Below, one piece after another: positions 13,501 through 25,500 of a stretch of DNA of 64,000 nucleotides. The notes beneath the pieces are model-generated. The model was not told where the DNA came from. It saw only the letters and a list, made by a program, of their open reading frames with translations, and searched no databases. Origin of the DNA: Apostichopus japonicus (lineage: Eukaryota > Echinodermata > Holothuroidea > Aspidochirotida > Stichopodidae). The stretch lies in the NCBI RefSeq assembly GCF_037975245.1, contig NC_092573.1, forward strand, positions 11,626,001-11,690,000, in the 5' to 3' direction. The translations under genes and the position numbers were made by a program. Each line of letters starts with the position of its first letter. The first letter of the stretch is position 1.

Positions 13501-16500
13501 TTAAATAGCAAGATGTTTTCACTGGATCTTCTGAAATAATATTTGTATGTTATGATTGACATGAAAAAATTACGCATATCTTCCACTTTTTTCGACAGGT
13601 GGAACTTTGACATCCTGGAAGTTGAAAGAACATGAAGTATTGTTTTTAAGGTACTACTTGGACTCATTGCATGATCAATTGGAATGTAGACTTAGTATTA
13701 TATTCTGTCCTGGGAGGAATAAAATTCTCTATTTTTGACCATCATCTTAACTGTTTAAATGACTAAGGTGTCTGTAACAGTTATCAGGGTTACAGTAGGT
13801 GAGGGATGGGAGAGGGAATGTTTAAATGGTTTTCGAGGTGGAATCTGAACATGGGGAGTAGGACAGGCTCAAAGATGATCGTGTACAACTGCTCTTCATC
13901 TAGATCTCTACAACAAAGCTGTATCTTCCTGGAAATGTGGAATGAAATACTCTAGAAGTATAGCTAAAATGTGAGAGGTTTCAAGCACTTGTCCATCTTA
14001 CAAGAAATAGTAGCAATAACTACAGTTGATTATATCTAAGCTTTCTGCGTTGACTGCAAAAGTTTCTGAAATTACTGTATATAGACCATGATATTAATTC
14101 TTATTATAAAGTTCCTTTTTTCTTAATTAAATATTTGAGCCTGAGTTTCTCTTTTTTTAAACTAAATACTATGCTGCTATTTAACTTTAAAAACAAATTT
14201 GCTCATCTGCTTATGTGTAATGAAGCTCTGGGAGTTATTATCAGCATCCCATCTTATACTCTACATTAAAGGGTGTGAAGACTCGCGCAAAAAGAAACGT
14301 CTAATGCCGGTAATCTGACCTAGTTTCGAATGAGGTGTAACAGAAGTGTTAGACACCACCATCGATCCCAGAAAATACACACACAGCTTGCTACCGTCGG
14401 TAATTAGACACTAGTGTACAGTCAGTACATACAACACAGTGGACAAACGATAAAGCAATGGACAACTCAGGTCCCGCTAAAGATTACAAAGTATCACTTT
14501 TCATTACGGTAATGTCTGCATTTTGTAGCGACACGAACACAACGTCACTTGCAAGCAACGGAAAGTTAACGTTTTCAGATGGCCGCACACGGTTTAAGGC
14601 GAGTCTTCAATGCCTTTAAGTTATGTACACATTTTGTCATGTGGCAATTACATATTTACAAACATCACAGCTGCATACTGTACATGTACTTTAGCTGCTT
14701 TAACAGCCGCAACAGCTGCATAGACATGAAAATTTATCGCCAAACTACAGTATGCTAGTCTTGCTAGAACATCTCATTACTGTGAAGTACATAATTATGT
14801 GTAAAAGTAAGTTGGCCTGACGTTTCAATCCTAGTAGGATCTTCTTCAGAGGTTCCCCCTTTCTTCTCTCCATCCCTTGTCTACTAATCTCCTTACATCT
14901 ATCCCTTTGTGTTCACCTTGCTCATTAACCTGTCAGTATTCTGTGCGTGTTTTTGTCCCTTCTGTTACTGTTACTTGTCATTTAGCCTCTGAAGAAGATC
15001 CTGCTAGGATCGAAACGTCAGGCCAACTTTCTTTTACACATTATCTTACACAGGCTCTCTGGTGGATAAGCAGTTTGCTAACAGTTTGATTTTATGTTGA
15101 AGTACATAATTAGAGTACAAAAGTGATGGAAGCATACATTACTGTAGTAAAACATGTTTAACACTTGTCTCTTTTAGCTGTTACTTTCCAATATCTTTAT
15201 AACCCTTTACTAAATCTACTTACATAAACCATGCACCTATTAATTGAGGAAATATGTAATATCTTCAATGTAAATATGACAGGACATTGAAAAGAGGAGT
15301 GGGGTGGAGATAGGGAGGGGGTAGCCTTCATTCTGTAAAATGGAACCAGCTGTTTACAACCATATTATCATTTTAATAATATATTTTAAAAGATAAAATT
15401 AATATAACTCACAAAAAGTGACCCAGCTGGGCATAATTTGTCCCTGGGGATGACCTGGTCCTCTGTGCCTTTGAGTGCATGTGATTTCAGTGGTATTTGC
15501 AATAATTTGATTACCTTATTCTACTGGTCAGTATGCATGCCAGTGTTACTTAATTGGCCCCTAAATTGAACACCTGAAACAGCTGTCTTCACCTGGAAAG
15601 CGTATCTGTGTAATTATTTGTTATTTCTTGCACCGACCAGTATGCTGAAGGCTGATTGGCCCCTTACTAGCCTGTAGAGTACTAATTGGATTGATAGCTT
15701 ATGATTGATTATTAATATTACTGTTTATATAATAGCAAAGCAAACTTCCTTGTGGTAGTCCAGTCTTCTGAGACGAGCAAATTGCTGTTCGTACTGTACA
15801 ACCAAAATCAGCGGTGGGGGTTGTCTGATGGATGACTAGTTATTTACATCAAATTCAGATTGCATTGTAGTAAACTAAATACCGCCAAATATAGGTAAAA
15901 TGATAAATTGTTATCATTCCCAAAGCTAGTTTGTATTCATCTGCCAACCTACTGTACATGTACTGTATCTCTCCTTCAGTGTACATGTTGGTCATTGTTC
16001 ATATTATGCTACATTTTTCGGACAACCAAATTTGCTGTTCCGACAACTAAATTGTAAAGCCCGCATGGTTGTTCGAGGGACAGCCAGAAAAAAAAATCCT
16101 TAAAATTTGCCATGCATGGAATCAAACTCATTAATTAGGCATATATGCATGTACGGTAAAGTTCTCTTCAGTTAAGTAGCAACCTATCTATTCAAATAAT
16201 AGCTCCCTAAATAACAGCTCCCCAAAGTTGTGGACATTTTGATAACATACTGCACAGTGAGTAGGTCGTCAACCCACGCTGTATAACCCCCAGTAGTGTA
16301 GTATAAAATATATGTTAATTAAAAAGTACTTTGGCTTTAAACACTGACCAATAGTGTTTGTAGCTATACATTTTGTAAGTTCAAGGGTTTAATTGCTAGT
16401 TAATCTCAGGGAAACTGATGAAAGATACCAACTGATTAATGAAAGAGTCATTCAGAACAGATGTTCAGATGTGATAATTATTTGTAGATCATGTACAGCA

Positions 16501-19500
16501 GAGCTCCAGTATTTAACCTTTGACATTCACAGGAAATACAATAAGGGTAAAATCGATATAGTTTTAATCATTATGCTGCATTCACAATTATATGCAGTAA
16601 ACATGCAAGACTGAGATGTGAATTACTGTCTTTATAGTTTAGAAAAATAAGGAAACATTGATTTCTAAGTCCAAATGTTAAATTTAACAAAACTTTGTCC
16701 AATAAAGAGCTAATATAGTTTATATATATATATATCTATATATATATATATATATATGTGTAGGACCAGGAATAGGTTTGATCATTGATTTCATATTTGT
16801 TGATTGTAATTTCTCTGGTGACCAGAGACGAGTAGAATAGACTATACTCGGCTGAAATTCGCTAGTGTCGGTCTTCAGAATGATACAGTATGCAGATTTG
16901 AAAGGAGGAAATATTGGGCATTGAGCCAATAGTGCATTCGGTCAGTGGGTGTCAGTAAATGTTACTTTATTTGAAACGTGACAGGTAAATTTAAATGCAT
17001 AGCTTATGTTGCTATGGGACAGCTGGTGTAAAAAAATACCTCAAGCCAAGCAAGGTTTTGTGGTAAGCTTGATAGATCATCACACAAATGAACCTGACAT
17101 TTTAGGCCAACAGCAGTTATATATACTTACCATTAATGATGTACGTAAAATGGACTATAAGTGCTCACATCGACACTACTGTACATAAATTTGCTCATAA
17201 TTCTTTAACTCTCATAGCAAATCAAGTTTGAGTGGTAATAAGGAGGCACTACATATACCTCTGTCACTACTGAAAGTTGTATGGTATGTATCTACAGTAT
17301 GTATGATCTACAATCAGTGCTAGTTTGCCTGTCATACTGTATCATCATGCCAAAAATCGGTTGCTATGTCATGTGACCAAATGTAACCAGTACTGCGGTC
17401 TGCACACATCAGTCATCGCATCTGCATGAAGTCATGGCAGTCATTACTCATATTAGCTCGTATTCAACCATCATGGAAACTTGGAAGGTTTGGGTAAAAT
17501 GCCAGGATCAATTTGTCATGAGACAATTGCAGAGTAAGTCTTCTTCACAAGGACTTGGAAACACAATCGGATGCAGTGATGTGTAAATTTAAGTACAGTA
17601 ACTGTATACTCTACAATATATATCAAAAAGGTCTAACCATATGGAAGTGTCCCATGCAACATATCTAGTAGTAAAATACAGTATGTACATACAGTACATG
17701 CTAACCTGTCAAGATCCATGCAACATATTAAATCTTGAACTGGTTAAACATGTTGAGTACAGCCTCTGCCTACAAATGCCAGTGTGGTATGATATGTTAG
17801 CATGCTAAAAATCTCGGGAAATTTTTGGGGAATTACTTTCTTGGCACACCAAAAGTAATTATCTGGAGTAATTATCTTGCAGCATGTTAAATCAAAAAGT
17901 TTTTAAAAGAAAATGCTTTTTCAGAATGGTACAAAGTGTAGAATACAGTATTTGTTGAAATTTGAATCTGAAATGAGCATAATGCTTCATTTTCTAGCAC
18001 ATTTGATATGTGGTGAATATATATACCGATGAATCAATGCTTGGATACAAGAAATGACAAAATCAAAGCAATATTCCTTTTTCATTTACAGCAAAGATGC
18101 TATCTTCAACAATAAGAAAGCCATCAGAGGTGGAATTCCCCTTGTATTTCGTAAGTATATAATACTTGGATCTTATCGTTATCGTTATCTTATCGTTAAC
18201 GATGAATTACGTGTTTCCAATTTGAAATCAGACCAGTCATGTCACATGATAGACAAGAGTTTGAAATACATGAAGTACCAATATTAATAAAAACTGTAGT
18301 TTCTGTAGGACATTTACTACCAGTATCAAACTTGCTACACTTTTGTATCCTTTTGTCACACAAATGTTCGGTGTTTCTCAGTATTTTTGTTTACATGATT
18401 TTCATCAAGAAAGATAGTCTTCTATGAGTATATGTTTACTGCTTTATTAAATAATGCAGAAAATTAGCCTATAGTCAGTTGATATACATTCCTTCTATAA
18501 AAGCAGACACTCACTATGTCAAGCACACATGTTCCCCCCCAAAAAAAATTAACAACTCTCTTCTTCATTGATTTAATCTTAAATGTTTAACTTTGTTTGA
18601 ACTGTTATGTGATAAGCTCCATTGTTTTGTACTCACTGAATGTACTTTGTCTTGTTGACATGCTGATCTGGTATCCATTTCTGTTTACCTTTTTAACTAT
18701 ATGTATAGCTCACTTTGGGCCGTGGGGTGAAGGCAGACCGCAGCATGGCTTTGCTAGGACATCACTATGGAAACTGTCTGGTCAAAATAAGGTTGGTATC
18801 ATATACAACATGATTAGTAATAGGTAACATTTTAGTGTAGATGGCATAATAAATATGTTTGTGTACATTTGGAGTCCACCATTACTAGAGGATGCAGCTT
18901 AAATTAAGCAATATTCTGGTTTCTGAAGTCGATTTGGTGAAACAAATTAGTGTCAAAACTCCAGCATCTTTAGGTCATCCTCATAGCATTTTGTGTGACT
19001 TTCATGAATTTTTCAAATTCGGTGATATTTTGGGAGTGCGTCTGGCCGCAGCAAATTGAATGTAATCATGACAACTGAGCTGACACAGTGTTAGTTATTT
19101 GTTATGATGTTTAAAGGGAGTGAAGATTCGCGCACAAAGAATCGTCTGATGCCGGTAATCTGACCTAGTTTGGAATGAGGTGTAACAGCACTGTTAGACA
19201 CCATCATTGATCCCAGAAAATACACACACAGCTTGCTACTGTCGGTAATTAGACACTAGTGCACAGTCAGTACATGCAGCTACGGTCAATACCCACAACA
19301 GAGTGTACAGAGCAGCAATGGACATCTCAGGTCTAGATAAAAGATAACAAGGTACCATGTTTGATTACTGTCTGCATTTTGTAGCGACAAGAAAAAAACT
19401 TCACTTGCAAGCAACAGAAACTTAACTTTTTCAGATGGCCGCACACGTTTTGGGGCGAGCCTTCAGTGCCTTTAAATCGTTATCCTCGTAAGGCAAATAA

Positions 19501-22500
19501 TGTTTCTGTCCGAAAGGTATATGTCTTGATGCATGAAACTCAAAATGCAGAGAACTTTGACAGCTGCATGAACAATCCCCAGTGTATCACATTACAGGGA
19601 TAAATCATCCCGAAGATAATAATAGGAAGGTGAAACTTATGAAGAACATTAACCACGATCAATATTACAGACCACCCACTGTGATTAAACCACTTCCTGG
19701 AGTTAAGGAGGGTCTTGCCTGTCAAACTGCAGCAGGGTTACATTAATTCAGTCTTGATATTGAGATGGAGTTCTCTACTAATAGTTTGACACAATCGGCA
19801 GTCCTACAGTAGCTGCAACTCTAGTAGCAACATTTATTCAGTATTGGTCCAATTGTTAACATTGACTGCATATGATATATCCAGCCCTAATAACTCTAGT
19901 TGCAGCATAGAGTATTGATCCAAGTGTTAACACAGACCGCATGTTCAGCCCTGTAACTCTAGTAGCAGCATACAGTATTGATCCAAGTGTTAACACAGAC
20001 CGCATGTTCAGCCCTGTAACTCTAGTAGCAGCATACAGTATTGATCCAAGTGTTAACACAGACCGCATGTTCAGCCCTGTAACTCTAGTAGCAGCATACA
20101 GTATTGATCCAAGTGTTAACATAGACCGCATGTTCAGCCCTGTAACTCTAGTTGCAGCATACAGTATTGATCCAAGTGTTAACACAGACCGCATGTTCAG
20201 CCCTGTAACTCTAGTAGCAGCATACAGTATTGATCCCAGTGTTAACAGACCGCATGTTCAGCCCTGTAACTCTAGTAGCAGCATACAGTAATGATCCCAG
20301 TGTTAACATAGACTGCACCTTCAGCCCTGTAACTCTATAAGCAGCATACAGTATTGATCCAAGTGTTAACATAGATTGCATGTGATATATCCAGCCCTGT
20401 AAACTCTAGTAGCATCACACAGTAATGATCCAATTGTTAACATAGACTGCATGTTCAGCCCTGTAACTCTAGTTGCATTATACAGTCATGAACTAAATCT
20501 CAGCCTACCCCTTTCCTTAAAAGGATTGTCTGGTGGCCCAAAGAAGTTACCTTAAAAAATAGTAAATAATTTTCCAAACATGTTGTCAAAGTATGACAAC
20601 GCTAATGTTGCGTTTGACAGAGAAACGATTTTTTAATCGTTATGGATAGACATTTCAAAAATGATTTGAACAGTACAATACGTGACGTCAGCTCTGCCAT
20701 AGCAGATTGCGTCATAACCCACCCTCCGCACAGAACCTATACGGTAATCACAACAAAAACAGCGTTTGTATACAGATAAATTTCTTCCTTAATTTCCGGT
20801 GAAATTTCTTAAAAATTAGATATGTTTTCAAAAACTCCTTAAGCCGCCATGTACTTGAGCGGTGGTTCCGTGGTCTTTGTGTAACACAAGGTAAATTTTA
20901 ACAGCAGACTCTGAGTTGTTCAGGCTATACATCGCGCTATCCAGCTCCAACGCGAAAAATGTTCGCATGTAGGCTATACTCAAACGTTCACAATCGGACA
21001 GTTCTGCGAAGCCTAAGCTTCTCAGTGCTATATTCTGCTCTGACAACGAATCGATCAATTTCTTCAATAATTTCCTGTGAAATTTCTTATAAATTAGATA
21101 TAATTTCAAAAACTCCTTAAGCCGCAATATATGTAGTAGATCGGTGGTTTTGTGGTCTTTGTGTAACACAAGATAAGTTTTAACAGCAGGCTCTTCGTTG
21201 TTTATACATCGCGGTATCCAGCTCCAGCGCGAAGAATGTTCGCGTGTATAGGCTACTCTAACGTTACAATCGGACAGTTCTGCGATGACATCGATCCCGC
21301 CAAGTTTCATCTTTCGGTTTAACGAATACTTTATAAGTTTCCTTTTACTGTTAATTTGATCCGTGAAATTTATTTCAGCGATTTCGACGAACAGTTAATG
21401 AACTGTGGTTTGAGTGTGAGTGTACTATGTGTAACGCTATACACCAACTGAGCATCGTAGTATATACGTTCGCCAGTATGTACGTTATATATATGAGGCA
21501 ATTCAATGTGCTTACACGTGAGTTAATTTGCTGCGGAATTGGGAGTGCTAACTTCAAGTCGCCTGTTTTGCCTATCTGCAAGCACTACGTCAATCACCAT
21601 ATTGAAGCGTTCGAACAAACGGTACTTTTGGTGAGAAACTGGTGAATTTGAAAACCAGATTTCTACAAGAAAAAAACGTCGAATGGGGACAATTTTTACA
21701 TGGTTAGAAAGAGAAAAATAATAACTACAAGGACAATGTATCAAAATCTTCCACCAGACAATTCCTTTAAAGCTGAGATGATGGATGAATCCCTGACTCA
21801 CTGCAGACTTACCGTAACTCTTTGTCTTTCTTACAATAGGACCGTAAAAGTGGAGATGTGTCTGCAACATTTACTATGGAAGACAGTGAAGAAACAAGAA
21901 AAATCTGGAACTATTCGTAAGTCTGTCTAAGAGCAATGTTTGTTATCAGTCGCCAGTGATATGGATTCATATTAATTATATATCCAAATGTTAACTGACA
22001 GAGATAATCAATCATTGTTAAATAGTGTTTCGGTAACATACTAAGAATATTTGTAATATACAGTACATATGTCATTCTTTTAAATTTGTTCATTTCAATA
22101 CTGGTATTTCTAAATTCATATGAGGTTCCTTTTCCCTCTTTTTTGATGTATTGAACGATTTTTTGGCTAATTTAAAATAATCATATTTGAATTCTATTTG
22201 AATTTTCATGGATTTCATTATTTGTTTTTTTTTTCATTATTTTATTTTTCGTTTTTTTTATATTATTTCTTATTATTTTTCATTATTTATTTTTCATTAT
22301 TCATTATTTTTATGATTTTCATTCTTTTCATTATTCAATTTCATTATTCAGTCTTGAATAGAATCTCACATCTCTTTCCGCAGATTCAAACTCACCTACA
22401 CAGTGACACTAAAGGCAAAATCACTTCTGTTAGAATTCACAGTCGATAACAAAGGTAAGGACAAGAAAATATATTTTCTTCAATCTTTTGAGTTATCTGG

Positions 22501-25500
22501 TAATTGTTTGAGAAAATAAGTATGCAATCATCAAAACTTGAAAACTAAAAAAAAAAAAAAAAGAACCCATTGCAATTGAGCTGGATCACAACTTGTGAAA
22601 TCATTTTTGAGGGGAATGTTGGTGGGGATTGGGCAAATTGTTTATCCTTAGAGGTAGGCTGCCTCTTCCTCCACCATGATATGATAACCAAATACCCAAT
22701 GGGGAAGGTTTAACCCAAAGCGTACTCTTTTTTCTGTCATCCCAGTTCAAATTTTGTCTCTAATATAATTTATACTATAATGGTCCCTGTGTACAAAAGT
22801 GATATTTGTTTTGCATTTGTATAGCAATTTGAACATTTTGCATAGTATTTTACTATGCAATACCGAATAAATTATCGCCTGCATGCTCACAACTCTATGT
22901 AGGAGTATTTTTATTAAATTATTTTTTACAGATTGGGATATACATAAATATGGGCTATAGTCGTAAATCGTCTCACATTCATTCTATACTTTATTGATAT
23001 TGGTGTTGACTAGTTTTAGTTGAAGAAATCAGTTTTCCTTTTTCTTTTAGTTAGACAGTAACTTGTTGCATATTGTTCTTGAAACATCCACTGTATTACA
23101 CACTTTTGGACGTGATAGCGTAATTTATCAAATTTAGCACTGAAAGAAAATTCAGAGGGAACTTTCTGTGACAATATACACTTACAATAGCATTAGAAAC
23201 AGTTTATAATATACCTCATTTGTACACCATGCCTAGAATGAATAATGCACCTGGCAATGTGGCTGATTATTTGCATCTCATAGGCTTCAGAATGGGAAGG
23301 AGAGGGGGCTCAAGGGGGTGGGGGATGAAAGGGGCTTGGCAGGACAGGCAAAATATGTAATCAATTGATCGATTTTGTCTTCTGTGGGAGATACTGATTT
23401 CATTCCTTATTAGCTCATACCAGCATGCTGGTGTGAGCTATTGTTACAGTGCAGCGTCTATCACTCTATCCGTCAACAATTGGTAAAACCGCTCCCACTC
23501 GCACAGTGTTTGATGGAATTTCATGAAACTTGGACACAAGGACCATTGGGTATAGGGCCATCAGAGATGGTCCGAAATTTGGGGTCAAAGGTCACTTGTG
23601 GGCTGTAATGGGCCATTTTGTGAAAATACGCAAAATGCTTCTTCTCCTACAGATTCCATGGTACAATGTTGAGGGTTTGTCACGATAGTACTATGGAAGT
23701 TTTACCTTCAGGGTGTTCATGAATTTGAGATCAAAGATCAACTAGGGGTCTTTTGTGGCCCGGGCCGAGGCCCTATATTTTTAAATTGCTCCTGTTCGTA
23801 CAGTGTATGGCCAGTTATAATGAAACTTGGTCACAATGTTCCTCAGGATGAGAGTTACGAGGGGTGTTCGGAAAATTGAGGTCAAATGTCATTTAGGGGG
23901 TCATCGGGGGTCATTCTTTGTAAAATTTTCAAATATCTCAATCTCCTCAAGATTTTGATGGATCATATTCAAAGTTGAACTGATGATTGTTGGATTGTGT
24001 ATGAATAAGGTGATGCCTAATAATTTTTGGTCAAAAGTTAATTAATTACAATTAATCCCCATTGTTTAAAAAAATCTGAGCCTTCACCTTTTGCCAAAGC
24101 TCTTTTAATTTGTCTCCCAGTCTCTGCAGTGTGGTTAAGCTCTGCAGAGGCTGTTAGTGGAATTAAAGCAGGACTGGGAGTTGTTATTAACTGTTGAACT
24201 GTAAGCATGAGAGCCCTATAGCCAATCAGCACTTGCCGATTCTTAGAAGTCTTTGAGCTTGAGGTATGTAGGCAGCCAGCCAAAATTTTGGCAAGGAGTG
24301 CTTCAGGTCTGCTCTGGTAGAGGGGAGAAAGTTTAATAGGGTAGGTCAGTGGTATTGTTTGAGAGAGTGGGTAAAATAGGAGATTTAAAGGGGGAAAATA
24401 GGAATTATAGCCAGTGGTGTGGCCAGGGTTCTGCTAACGGAGGGGGGGGGGTTATCCCTCATGGGCCCAAAATTTGTGGAATCTGAAAAATGGCCTGAAA
24501 TTTGGTGGGCCATAAAGTTTTGTGGGCCCTACATTTTTAAGCTCGAAAAGGTATGAGCTTCTGCACCATTGGTGCTCTAGTTTTAATGCAGACCTCTCTT
24601 AATACTCCTCCACACAAATTAGGCCCCTGAACAGTGAATGTACTTATATATAGTTATTTGGACATTATTGTGTGAGTCCAAGGTAGTGGATGATCTTTAT
24701 AGTAAGAATCAAGAACTATACTATTTAGTGGTACTTGAAGTTTATCTTGTGTTTACCTTCCAGGTCAAGAGGCATTTGATTTTACCTGTTTGCTTCACAC
24801 ATATCTGGGAGTGGACGACATCACACAGACATCGGTGGTTGGACTGCAAGGAACGAAATATGATGACAAGGTTTATCTTTGATTCTTTTTAAATTATAAA
24901 CTAGACTTGTGGTTGGTTGTTCAGGCTCCATGGCTACTAGATTTTCCTGTAAATATAAAACTAACAAGTTTAACAATAATATTTTAAGGTAAAACCAAAT
25001 ATGCTGTGCTTGAAAGCAATGAGTTTGCGAAGCTGTGATTAACTAATAAATTGTTGAATTCACAGACAAAATGAAGATCTCTAGTCTATGATAAATTTGC
25101 AGTTATTTCTAAGTGCAATTTTATCATATTGTGAATACATAGCATGCAAGATATTGCTAAACCATGTGTGTATGTAGATGTGCCAATTTCAGGCGATAAG
25201 GATTCCTGCATTGTTCATTAGTGTTGCAGTTGCAGTAATTATCACTAATTTTATGGGGACAAACAAAAGAGTGACCTTTTTTTGTGATTTTACTAATTCA
25301 TAGTTGTTGTTGTTATGGTAGTCTCAGAGTTCTCTTTACTAACTGTTCATGGCGTTAGAAGTGAGTTGTCTAATGCCTTTGCATGAGCGTCGAATGGCGT
25401 AGAAACAATGCTATTCATAACTTCACAATAGACAATACGGCATTCAGAATGAAACCAAACTCTATTTAAGTTTATTCAAGTTCAAGTTTATTAACATCTG

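Larger units (their letters stand above)
14798..15040. mobile_element. Non-autonomous Penelope-related element with 55-bp inverted hammerhead arms
   Basis: Left arm 14798-14852 and right arm 14986-15040 are reverse complements with three mismatches. Both carry the same hammerhead-like core as the end of the Penelope-like element at 61.8 kb. The interior (for example CTCATTAACCTGTC, TGTGCGTGTTTTTGTCCC, ACTTGTCATTTAGCC) matches the reverse complement of 61800-61910. It looks like a 3'-terminal Penelope fragment with a second end copy in inverse orientation. Confidence 0.85.
13651..18091. other. Intron 2 of the epimerase gene
   Basis: It contains a TTAA-flanked MITE (14266-14619), the inverted hammerhead element (14798-15040) and a TA microsatellite (16720-16757), each listed separately. 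I see no supported gene in the remainder. Confidence 0.7.

Noticed and set aside
16758-16930. Possible third hammerhead next to a TA microsatellite (minus-strand CTGAAGACCG near 16875)
   Set aside because: A CTGAAGA core is present, but no GAAA box at the right distance and no matching stem I or stem III arms could be found.
19856-20291. Repetitive open frames of 112 and 116 codons on both strands
   Set aside because: They arise from a 63-bp minisatellite whose unit length is a multiple of three.
24418-24470. CAGTGGTGTGGCCAGG, another hAT-like end
   Set aside because: No partner end was found; likely a truncated piece and not reported as an element.
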